Part shown: one piece after another, positions 26,121-35,100 of the stretch | Position numbering within the stretch: the first letter of the stretch is position 1 | How the letters are laid out: the number at the start of each line of letters is the position of its first letter | Source of the DNA: Christensenella hongkongensis | GTDB lineage: Bacteria > Bacillota > Clostridia > Christensenellales > Christensenellaceae | DNA length: 64,000 nt | Assembly (NCBI RefSeq): GCF_000981035.1 | Contig: NZ_LAYJ01000112.1 | Span: 363,855-427,854, forward strand | Direction: 5' to 3' | Program-made: the position numbers and the translations under genes | The notes under the pieces: generated by a model | What the model saw: only the letters and a program-made list of their open reading frames with translations | Told to the model about the DNA's origin: nothing | The model's database searches: none

Positions 26121-27730
26121 AAAGCAATTATGCTGATTTTGTTTTGAAAAATGCACCGCGTGTTATTACACAAATCGATAGGGATCCGAATTCAAAAACC
26201 TATGGGAGTTGTGACCGTAATTTTTGGCATCTGAAAACAAGAGATTTTTCTTCTGCAATTTTGCAGCAAAGTGGCCTGGTATTGGCGTTGTTATATTCAA
26301 ATGATTTTGAGGGAAACGTTTATTATAAAAATGAGAATATTAAAGAATGGGCAGTTGCAACCGTTTATTATTGGGCAAAAGTCCAACTGAAAGATGGATC
26401 CTTTAATGAATACTATCCTCATGAACATGGTTTTCCGCCTACAGCTTTTTCCTTATTTAGTGCTTGCGAAATATACAAGAAATTAAAGCTAAAAGACGAG
26501 ATGCTTGTATCGAAAATGGCTAAAACAGCGCATTATTTGGTAGAGCATATTGAAGAAAATGCGTTTAATCAGGAAATGGCGTCAATAGCGGCACTTTATT
26601 CTTTTTATACAATAGTGAAAAAAGAATGGGTAAAAGAAGGCTGCGAAAGAAAATTAAAGCGGATTTTAGCGATGCAGAAAAAAGAAGGCTGGTTTCCCGA
26701 ATATGGCGGCGCAGATATCGGATATTTAAGCGTTACCCTTGATATGCTTGCGGCCTATTACTCAATGAGTGGGGATGAAGCCGTAGTAGAGCCAATCAAT
26801 CAAATCATTGGGTTTATAAAATATTTTGTTCACCCCGATGCAACTGCGGGTGGCGAATACGGGGCAAGAAATACAACGTATTGCCTTCCTTTTGGTTTTC
26901 AGGCAGCAATCAGCTGGAAAAATCAAGACGCGGCAGCGATTAAGCAAGCGTTATATGGAGCATATGATTGGCACCGGAATTTCTATTTTATGGATTCGGT
27001 AGACGATAGATATTTTTCGCATTATCTGCTTCATTCATTTCTACGAGCGTTAGAAATCGAGCAGGCTCAGGAAGTTGAACCTGCAGTTTTGCCTTGTTTT
27101 GAAAATCATTATAAATATTTTGAAGAAAGTGGATTAATCTCCTGTACAAACGAGAATTATCATAGCATTATTTCACTCCAAAAAGGAGGGATTATCAAAG
27201 TATGGAAAGGTAAAAAAGAAATAATGCTCGACTGCGGATATCGTGTGGATTTTGGTGGAGGATGTGTTGCTGCAATGAATTGGCTTGATCCAAGTTACAG
27301 TATACACGTTGAGAAAGCTTCTGTGAGCGTCGCAGGCTATATGAACAGGGTTACATTAAAGATGCCATCTCCTATATTACATATGGGCCTGCGCGTCATA
27401 TCTTTTTTGCTGGGAAACAAGATTATCGGTTTTTTAAAACGAAAATTGATTTTCGTGGATCAACACTGTGATATCAGGTTTACACGAAAAATTATTTGGA
27501 AAGAAAAGCAGATACTGATTGAAGATGAATTTGAATCCGATCAGGAATATCGGTTGATACATGCTACCAATATGTCTTTGAGGCACGTTGCTTCAGGTAA
27601 ATTTTTTGGAAAAAGCGATTTGTTGGATAGAAAAAACAAGGATATTCCCCGTGCCAAAAAAGTTATTGTTAAAACTGAATTAGATATCGCAGCGGAGAGG
27701 GCTACTTATCAGAATGAGAAATTGGTGTGA
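26117..27730 (+). CDS. Alpha/alpha-toroid protein, heparinase II/III- or C5-epimerase-like
   Basis: 537 residues, no signal peptide. Residues about 1-320 are helical repeats of the (alpha/alpha)6 type: QLKDGSFNEYYPHEHGFPPT and KKEGWFPEYGGADIGYLSVT lie at matching positions of successive helical hairpins. From about 335 the protein becomes beta-rich (SLQKGGIIKVWKGKKEIMLD, CGYRVDFGGG), as in heparinase II/III-like polysaccharide lyases. A hydrophobic stretch (PILHMGLRVISFLLGNKIIG) near 415-435 suggests membrane contact. Toroid-plus-sandwich proteins act on uronic-acid glycans, and a UDP-glucose dehydrogenase is in the same operon. Lack of an export signal suggests a cytoplasmic or lipid-linked substrate. 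Function not known; the next gene overlaps by 17 nt. Confidence 0.6.
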   Translation: MKSNYADFVLKNAPRVITQIDRDPNSKTYGSCDRNFWHLKTRDFSSAILQQSGLVLALLYSNDFEGNVYYKNENIKEWAVATVYYWAKVQLKDGSFNEYYPHEHGFPPTAFSLFSACEIYKKLKLKDEMLVSKMAKTAHYLVEHIEENAFNQEMASIAALYSFYTIVKKEWVKEGCERKLKRILAMQKKEGWFPEYGGADIGYLSVTLDMLAAYYSMSGDEAVVEPINQIIGFIKYFVHPDATAGGEYGARNTTYCLPFGFQAAISWKNQDAAAIKQALYGAYDWHRNFYFMDSVDDRYFSHYLLHSFLRALEIEQAQEVEPAVLPCFENHYKYFEESGLISCTNENYHSIISLQKGGIIKVWKGKKEIMLDCGYRVDFGGGCVAAMNWLDPSYSIHVEKASVSVAGYMNRVTLKMPSPILHMGLRVISFLLGNKIIGFLKRKLIFVDQHCDIRFTRKIIWKEKQILIEDEFESDQEYRLIHATNMSLRHVASGKFFGKSDLLDRKNKDIPRAKKVIVKTELDIAAERATYQNEKLV

Positions 27731-29345
27731 TTTAAAAAGTGAAGTTATAAAAAAAGATTTATGTTGCCTTTGTGGGACTTGCATTGGGGTTTGCCCAACA
27801 AATACTATTTCGATAGAAAAAGAAAAGCTTCATTTTAATACAAAAAAATGTATTTCCTGTGGAAAATGTATAGCGAGCTGTCCGGGAAAAGGATTTGATT
27901 TTCCCGAATATAACAGGAAGCTCTTTGGAACGGATCATGTAGACCAGGAGTTAGGTTATTATAGAAGGATTGAAAAAGGTGCTGTTTTGGATAAGGCGCT
28001 GCTTGATAAAGTTGGATCGGGCGGAATTGCGACGGCCATTGCATTGTACTTATTGCAAAAAAGAGAAATCGATGGTGTAATTTGTATTCGCGAAAAAGCA
28101 CCGGCTGAGTATACGGCTGCGGTGCTAAGTAACCCGGATGATATTATTCAAGCTGCCGGATCAAAATATTCTTTGGTTCCAACAAACATTTTGCTTTCTG
28201 AAATAGCAAAAAAGCAAGAGAAATATCTATATATTGGCCTGCCATGTCAGGTACAAGGGCTGCTAAAAGCGATGGAGTGTGTCGATGGATTAAAGGAACG
28301 CATTTACATGACAATATCACTTTTTTGCGGTTTTAACATGGAATATAAAGCGACAAAATATTTGATTCGTAAATCAGGTTTTAAAAAGGTGAGCAGGTTC
28401 CAGTATCGGGGGAAAAAGGATGGCGAGACAGGGGTATTGATCTCTGATGACAACGGGAAAGAATTTTTTATAGACAAACATGGCTATACCTTTCTTAATG
28501 TTTTTTATGCGCCGAAGAGGTGCTGGAAATGCTATGATTATTCAGGTGAATTTGCAGACGTCTCTTTAGGGGATGCCTGGGAAGTGAAGAACGGTTCCCG
28601 AATTATTTCCCGAAATGAACGGGCAGCGCGACTAATAGATGAAATGAAAAGCAGTGGTGTGATTGAAACAAGCCCTTCTGCGAAAAATGATATTCTAAAA
28701 ACGCAGGATAAAGTTGTTACCTATAAGAAAAAAGATATTGCACTGCGCGCACAGAAATTAAAAAATTTTCCAGATTACAATACATCATTCCATGAACTTT
28801 CTATAGAGGAGCGTAAAAAGGCAAAGATTTTTCTGCTGTGCCTGAAAGTTGGGGCAACAAAAATTGCAAGGGTTTTGCTTAATTTGTTGCCGACCGGTGT
28901 TGTACAAAAAGTGAGCAAAAAGTTAAGGAAGGATACCGATGGAATAGGCCAATTTTCAGAAGTGATCCGCTATGGAATATGGGGTGTCGTTACAGTTCTG
29001 TTCAGCTATTTGAGTTATTGGCTTCTTGTTGTTTTGGGAGTCGACTATAAAGTTGCAAATTTTATTTCGCTTGTTTTGACAAAGACAGAGGCTTATTTGA
29101 CGAATAAATTCTTTGTTTTCAGGTCAAAGGCAGACAGCAAAAAAGCGCTATTGCTTGAAATATTTAATTTTATCTGGACACGTGGACTGGTCGGGCTGGT
29201 TGATTATTTTGGATTGATCCTGTTGGTCGAGAATTTTGGGTTTAATGATATGGCAGGGAAAGTTGTGATGTTAGTTCTTACAACCATATTGAACTTTTTT
29301 CTGGGGAAATCTATTGTATTTAAAAAGGCGGGGAGAACAGCATGA
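27714..29345 (+). CDS. Fusion: 2x[4Fe-4S] ferredoxin + FrhB-like + GtrA membrane domain
   Basis: 543 residues. Residues 17-60 hold two full CxxCxxCxxxCP clusters (CCLCGTCIGVCP, CISCGKCIASCP). About 85-330 matches the N- and C-terminal regions of the coenzyme F420 hydrogenase/dehydrogenase beta subunit (VGSGGIATAIALYLL, YIGLPCQVQGLL, KRCWKCYDYSGEFADVSLGD then AW). From about 415 a GtrA domain follows with four membrane segments (RYGIWGVVTVLFSYLSYWLL; TKTEAYLTNKFFVFR; ILNFFLGKSIVFKK). GtrA proteins are thought to flip polyprenyl-phosphate sugars. FrhB-like proteins are flavin/Fe-S redox enzymes common in polysaccharide loci. One unbroken frame joins both, so a redox step tied to the flipping of a lipid-linked sugar is plausible but inferred. 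Confidence 0.88.
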   Translation: MRNWCDLKSEVIKKDLCCLCGTCIGVCPTNTISIEKEKLHFNTKKCISCGKCIASCPGKGFDFPEYNRKLFGTDHVDQELGYYRRIEKGAVLDKALLDKVGSGGIATAIALYLLQKREIDGVICIREKAPAEYTAAVLSNPDDIIQAAGSKYSLVPTNILLSEIAKKQEKYLYIGLPCQVQGLLKAMECVDGLKERIYMTISLFCGFNMEYKATKYLIRKSGFKKVSRFQYRGKKDGETGVLISDDNGKEFFIDKHGYTFLNVFYAPKRCWKCYDYSGEFADVSLGDAWEVKNGSRIISRNERAARLIDEMKSSGVIETSPSAKNDILKTQDKVVTYKKKDIALRAQKLKNFPDYNTSFHELSIEERKKAKIFLLCLKVGATKIARVLLNLLPTGVVQKVSKKLRKDTDGIGQFSEVIRYGIWGVVTVLFSYLSYWLLVVLGVDYKVANFISLVLTKTEAYLTNKFFVFRSKADSKKALLLEIFNFIWTRGLVGLVDYFGLILLVENFGFNDMAGKVVMLVLTTILNFFLGKSIVFKKAGRTA

Positions 29346-30673
29346 GAAAGATAGCGGTGATGGGGACCGGATATGTTGGCTTGGTTCAAGGGGTTGTTTT
29401 AGCAGAATTTGGAATGCACGTAACCTGTATGGATGTCGATCAAGAAAAAATTGAGAATCTGAAAAAGGCCGTTATACCAATATATGAACCAGGCTTGCAA
29501 GAAATGTTGGTCAAAAATGTTAAAGCCGGACGGCTTGATTTTTCAACGGATATGAAACGTGCTGTTCAAAACAGTGAGATTATTTTTATTGCGGTAGGAA
29601 CACCCCAAAGTGATGACGGCAGTGCCGATATGCAATACGTGTATTCTGTCGCGGATGAAATAGGCGAATATTTGAATGGATATAAAGTCGTTGTCAATAA
29701 ATCCACAGTTCCCGTCGGGACAGGAAAAAATGTCAGGGAACGAATTCGAAAAAAACTAAATGAGCGTGGAGCAACATATGATTTTGATGTGATTTCAAAT
29801 CCGGAATTCTTGCGGGAGGGAAAGGCTGTAAAGGATTGCACCAATCCTGATCGAATCATCATTGGAAGTGAATCGGAACAAGCAACCGAATTGATGAAAG
29901 AAGTTTATAATGTCCTCTATATTAATCAAACACCGTTTGTATTTACGAATATAGAGACGGCAGAGATGATCAAATATGCATCCAATGCGTTTCTTGCGGT
30001 AAAGATTTCGTTTATTAACGAAATGGCGTTGCTTGCCGAAAAGGTTGGGGCGGATATTCAAAAAATTGCGAAAGCGATGGGAATGGATGGCCGGATATCT
30101 CCAAAGTTTTTACATGCTGGACCGGGATATGGTGGTTCCTGTTTTCCGAAAGATACCCGCGCGATCCTTGATATTGCCAAGCAGTATGATGAAGAGCTTT
30201 ATGTGATTGAAGCAGCCGTCCGGGCAAACGAAAAGCAGAAGAGTAAAGTTGCTGCCAAAATTATATCGAAGTTTTCAGAATTGGCCAACGGTGAGCCGCC
30301 CGTTATTGCGATGTGGGGACTGTCTTTCAAGCCGGAGACCGACGATATGCGCGAGGCGCCCTCGCTTGATATAATTAGGGAGCTTGTTGACGCGGGGATG
30401 AAAATCAGAGCTTATTGCCCGCAAGGGATGCCGGAAGCCAGGTGGAGATTAAAAGGGCTGGAAGAAAGCATAGTCTATTGTGGTAGTGAATATGAGGCGG
30501 TAAGAGGTGCAGATGGCTTGGTCATTATGACGGAATGGAATCAATTTCGAGGGGCTAATCTCGAGGAAGTCAAGCAGGAGATGAGGGGAAACATAATTTA
30601 TGATTTGCGGAACATTTATGGCAAGCGAGCTCTCAAAGATATGGGATTTCAGTATTATGGAATTGGCAGATAA
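29342..30673 (+). CDS. ugd: UDP-glucose 6-dehydrogenase
   Basis: 443 residues, normal length. VMGTGYVGLVQGVVLAEFG (NAD site), VGTPQSDDGSADM, NPEFLREG, ISFINEMALL and GPGYGGSCFPKDTRAI with the catalytic Cys near 267 are all present. It oxidises UDP-glucose to UDP-glucuronate with two NAD. GDP-mannose dehydrogenase is a close relative and cannot be fully excluded. It overlaps the fusion gene by 4 nt, so uronic acid supply is co-expressed with the GT2, toroid and FrhB-GtrA proteins. Confidence 0.9.
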   Translation: MRKIAVMGTGYVGLVQGVVLAEFGMHVTCMDVDQEKIENLKKAVIPIYEPGLQEMLVKNVKAGRLDFSTDMKRAVQNSEIIFIAVGTPQSDDGSADMQYVYSVADEIGEYLNGYKVVVNKSTVPVGTGKNVRERIRKKLNERGATYDFDVISNPEFLREGKAVKDCTNPDRIIIGSESEQATELMKEVYNVLYINQTPFVFTNIETAEMIKYASNAFLAVKISFINEMALLAEKVGADIQKIAKAMGMDGRISPKFLHAGPGYGGSCFPKDTRAILDIAKQYDEELYVIEAAVRANEKQKSKVAAKIISKFSELANGEPPVIAMWGLSFKPETDDMREAPSLDIIRELVDAGMKIRAYCPQGMPEARWRLKGLEESIVYCGSEYEAVRGADGLVIMTEWNQFRGANLEEVKQEMRGNIIYDLRNIYGKRALKDMGFQYYGIGR

Positions 30674-30831
30674 TCTTTGGGAATTGACATATGTGAATTA
30701 AGCAGAAAGAGTACGATATAAACGATTTTAAGTAAAAATTGATGTTGGTATAAGGGGAGAAGAATTCAATGTCTAAGAGTAATCGCGCAGTTGATTTTGC
30801 CAATCGGGCTGGACAATATGAATAAAGTTGA

Positions 30832-31206
30832 TCCATACAAAAGGAAATTGTTGCGGTTGGCGGAAATATAGTGATTGGAGTTCCTGCGCTCAGCTTTCTT
30901 TATAGCTATATGGACGAAAACATCGGACACTACCGTCGCTATGACCGCAAAGTGCTGAAAAGAATGGGTGAAGAACTAAATCTTGATTGCGTAATGGATC
31001 GCTATTTCAATTTTTGGGGCATTCCCGTTTTTTATGTAAAAGGGAGAAGCAAAAATAAACAAGGGGAAGACAGCTCTTTTACTGAAATGGTCGATGATAA
31101 TTCATCAAAGCTGATCAATAAGGCTACGAGCATTTTAAGGCCAATAGAAAAATTAATCCATCCGCCCATCGGAGTTTCTGAAATTATCGTTTTCAAAAAG
31201 AGGTAA
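30832..31206 (+). pseudogene. C-terminal fragment of a SAM-dependent methyltransferase
   Basis: The open frame reads VGGNIVIGVPALSFLYSYMD then ENIGHYRRYDRKVLKRMGEE, which matches the back half of class I methyltransferases seen beside polyprenyl-phosphate glycosyltransferases (the GGxLVLxVPAxxxLYSxxDxxxGHYRRY block). The SAM-binding half is missing: an in-frame stop lies at 30829-30831. A ribosome binding site (about 30755-30763) and ATG at 30770 upstream lead only to an 18-codon frame. A GTG at 30871 could start a short peptide, but it could not bind SAM. A deletion relic is the simplest reading. Confidence 0.7.
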
Positions 31207-31220
31207 CCCAAAAAAATTCG

Positions 31221-31256
31221 TGGATGTTCCCTATTTCTTTTTATAGGGAACATCCA
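31221..31256 (-). terminator. Terminator hairpin that contains the stop codon of the GerMN gene
   Basis: 14-nt perfect arms (31221-31234 and 31243-31256) with an 8-nt loop, followed on the minus strand by a T run (the AAAAAA at about 31210-31216). The minus-strand stop codon (31231-31233) lies in the stem, so the last codons form one arm. Confidence 0.75.
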
Positions 31257-31854
31257 TGGGAAATTCAATATGACTGGACGAATAACTTTTCCCCTCCACG
31301 CTGAAATAAACAGCGTCAACTCCTTCGATATTATTCAAATAGCCGTCGGCAATACTTTCTAACATTGTGCTCTCGCCAGAGGAGCCTAATTGAGTATGCA
31401 AAACATCCGAACGGAAATCAACATAAATACTATTCCCTTTTTGTTTTATGGACAGGGGTTGCATAGGGGAATCTGCAAGTGGTTTATCAAAAAGCTTCTG
31501 CGATACGCTATCGAGGACAAATGACAAAGGTAATTCTCCTGATGCTTCTTCTTTGATTATTTTAGTCGAATCATCTATAACATCAAAATATTCATATACG
31601 ATTTCATTATTCTCATATGTCACCAAAGGATCGTTGGGCAAGTCCTCCAAAGACTCTGTGACAGTTGGTTGTGAAGAGGGAGAAGGACTTTCCGGCGCGG
31701 CTGTATTTTCAGTTGGAGCAATCGTTGCTGATGGCGCATTGGAAGCAACGGAGGAGGTATTGTTTTTGTAAAAGGCATTGTTAGTTACAATAATAATTAC
31801 TACTATGATAGCTATTGCGACCAATACTAAAATAATTTTCCATTGTTTTTTCAT
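31231..31854 (-). CDS. Membrane-anchored GerMN-domain protein
   Basis: 207 residues. An N-terminal membrane segment (about 4-25, IILVLVAIAIIVVIIIV) is followed by a Ser/Pro/Thr/Ala linker (about 35-70) and a GerMN-type domain (about 110-200: SIYVDFRSDVLHTQ, STMLESIADGYLNNIEGVDA, VYFSVEGK). GerMN domains occur in spore-germination and wall-associated proteins and are thought to bind wall or protein partners. I choose the ATG at 31854 because GAGGTG lies 8 nt upstream; a GTG three codons earlier is inside that site. It is divergent from the giant amidase gene, so the two may act on the same wall. Confidence 0.7.
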   Translation of the reverse strand: MKKQWKIILVLVAIAIIVVIIIVTNNAFYKNNTSSVASNAPSATIAPTENTAAPESPSPSSQPTVTESLEDLPNDPLVTYENNEIVYEYFDVIDDSTKIIKEEASGELPLSFVLDSVSQKLFDKPLADSPMQPLSIKQKGNSIYVDFRSDVLHTQLGSSGESTMLESIADGYLNNIEGVDAVYFSVEGKSYSSSHIEFPMDVPYKKK

Positions 31855-31986
31855 GAAAAGCACCTCAAAGCCTTGTAAATTATAATCTTATTTTATCATA
31901 TTAAAGCCGTTAATTATAGAGAAAGCTAAATGTTAACGAAATGTTAAGAAAATATTTAAAAATGATAACAAAAATTTGCGTGAAAC

Positions 31987-32015
31987 TTGAAACTGATGTG
32001 AAAATATGATAAGAT
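31987..32015 (+). promoter_or_regulatory. Promoter of the amidase gene
   Basis: TTGAAA (31987-31992), a 17-nt spacer and TAAGAT (32010-32015) with extended -10 TGA. The same TGATAAGAT element is found in the manC promoter. Confidence 0.55.
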
Positions 32016-32106
32016 TGAAGCCATTAACGTAGGCAGTGAAGGTTTAATTATATGTCATATGGCAATTTTCGTAAGGCATGAATAAATTATCTATTATGAG
32101 GTAGCT

Positions 32107-35100
32107 ATGACCAGAAAATCACCAATATTCGTTTTCATTTCAATTTTTATAACTATATCGATATTTTTTACCAGTTATTGTATTTTTCCAATCTCAAAGG
32201 CAGAAGCTGCTTCGGCAGATAAAATTATTGTGATAGACCCCGGACATGGAATGTCCGATCCAGGCGCGATTGGGATTAACGGTACGCAGGAGAGCGATGT
32301 TAATGCACAGCTTGCATATAAAACTGCAAAAGAATTGAAAAGCAGGGGGTACACAGTTTATCTGACACATCGTGTAGATAAATGGGTTTCAGGTGCGACG
32401 GACATTCCGGTATTACTTAATTACGATAAAGATAAATATGATTTTTCTACGGAATTAGCTGCCGAAGCCAATAAAGTACAACCAGATTTATATATTAGTA
32501 TCCATCATAATTCCTATGAAAGTTCATCGGCAAGTGGTAATGAAGTTTATTATACTACGAATCAAAACAGTCTTTTCGTAAGTCGATCCATAGATTTAGC
32601 GAATATGATTTTTAATGGAATCGGATCGTTGGGAATATATAGAAAACGGTCAGTTAAGAATTTTGCGGAAACAACAGGAAGAGATGCTCCAATTAAATAT
32701 GTAAATGCGCCGGCAGTTGTAGTAGAAACTGCTTTTTTGACGAACCCGACAGATTATGCCAATATTGTGAGCAGTAGTGTTCAATCCAAAGTTTCTGGAA
32801 AAATAGCAGATGGTGTAGATCAGTTTATTCAAAAATATCCAAATAAATTATCTTTGGATTCGACGCCTCCGACTATGACAAGTATGTCCGCAGGAACAGC
32901 TGATCCCACGATGGCTATGGCTTTTGCAGTAGCTGCTGTAGGAGTAACTGATCCGTCCGGTGTAAAAGAGGTGGAATTTAAGGTTTGGCCAAATAATTTA
33001 TCAGAATCTTCTGCAAGAATTTATAAGGGGAATATTGCTGCTTCAGGCAACTGGGAGGCCTATATTGACCTGAATCCTTTTGGAAATGGACTAAATGCTT
33101 ACTATATTGATGCTTATGGGACCGACGCTTACGGAAATAAGGGGAAAATGGGCCGCCTTATCGTGAATCGGGCATCGGACGATGGAACAATCAGTGCTCA
33201 AAAATTAACATTTGGAGCCACTGATCCTTGTTATGCTGAAAATATGGCGATTCTCGTTGAAGGAGTGACTGCCGTAAGGGGAGTAAAAGAGGTGCAGATT
33301 GTGGCATATAACACTGCACATAAGAGCAGCACAATGCAGATATATAATGCCTGGGATAGCGGAAATGGACAATGGTCTGCATACTTCGACCTGTCTCAAC
33401 ATGGGAATCAATATGGAACGTATAATTTTGATGTATATGTGAAAGATCCGGCAGGGGCAAGGACAAAAGTTCTGCCTACGAAGAGTATAACGTTTTTAAA
33501 GGATACGGTTGGGCCAACGTCAGATGGCGTATATTTTGGGACGCCAAATCCAACAGCAATGGACGGATTTGTGGTACAGGCTAGAAATGTGGCAGACGTA
33601 CATGGAGTAAGTTCTGTAAACTTTAAAGTATGGCCACAATCAAAGGGCGAAAGTGCGGCTGTTACTATAACAGGGAATAATAAAGGCAATGGAACATGGG
33701 AGGCATATTTTTCTGCACAAGCGTTGTTTGGCGGAATGAAAGACACCTATTATTTTAAGGCAATCGGCACAGATGGTTACGGCAATGTTTCCGAAATGGC
33801 GCAGAATTCTGTCCAGTTGATTGCTGACACTGTTTCACCAACCATTGGGGCATTGTCTTACGGTGCAACAGATCCTACGGCTGCGTCAGGATTTGCGATT
33901 CAGGTATCGGGAGTTAACGATAATTTTGGCGTAGCGGATGTTACCTTTGAGATATGGAGGGAATCTGACGGAGATTCATCGAAGAAAGTTCTGAAAGCGA
34001 GCGATAAGGGCAATGGAACATGGGATGCCTATTTTAGTACATCAGGTGTTGGCAAATACATCATTGAAGCTTATGCAACGGATTGGGCAGGTAATAAATC
34101 GGCGAGGTTACGAAAGACTATCACAATTCAAAGCGACGTTGTGCCTCCGACTGTAGGATCATTAGGAATTGGAACAAGCGATCCTACTGAACAACAGGCA
34201 TTTGCTGTGATAGCGAATGATGTTACAGATATCAACGGAGTGAAATCTGTAGTACTTGAAGTATTCAGGGAAGCTGATGGAGAAGCTAGTAAAATTTCAC
34301 TTCCAATGAATCAAAACGGGAATAGCTGGTCAGTATATTTTAACTTTGATGTATGTAATGGAGGAAAACCAGGAAAATATATTTTTAGAATTGTAGCAAC
34401 AGATAATAAGGGGAACAGCGGGGTTGCCGCTCAAGGATCGCGGACTTTGAGCGGAGATGGCGAAGGCCCTGAAATAGGAAACGTAACGTTTGGCACGACG
34501 AAACCGGAAGTACAGCGCGGATTTGCAGTACAGGTAAGCGATATTGTGGATTCTTCTGGCGTTGCATCTGTAACGGCGGAGGTATGGGATGATACGACAG
34601 GAGTGAATGGGAAAAAGACTTACCAGATGAATGCCAAAGGCAATGGCGTGTATGATATGTATTTTAGTATGGGAGCATTCTCTTATCGTGCAGGAACATA
34701 TACGTTTAACTTTACGGCGACGGACCAAAAAGGAAATAAGACGAGCAAACAGGAGACACTTGTAGTAACAGGTGTTGCAGGTGCATCGAAAACGGATGGC
34801 ATTATTTTTGGGACAACGAATCCCACCCAGCGCGTCGATACGGCAATTCAGGTAAATAAGGTGACGGAAGGGTTTGGAGTACAGTCTGTCAAGCTTGCAA
34901 TATGGCCGAACTCGAAAGGGCAAGGAGCTGCAAAGTGGTATAATTGCAATAATGACGGAACAGGAAACTGGAGCGCCTATTTCCATATTTCTGGCTTTGG
35001 GTACACATTGGGTGATTACACGGTTGAAGCACATGTGGTGGATAAAACTGGAGTGGATTATGTTGTCGATAAGAAAACACTTACGTTTGAAAGGCAGGCT

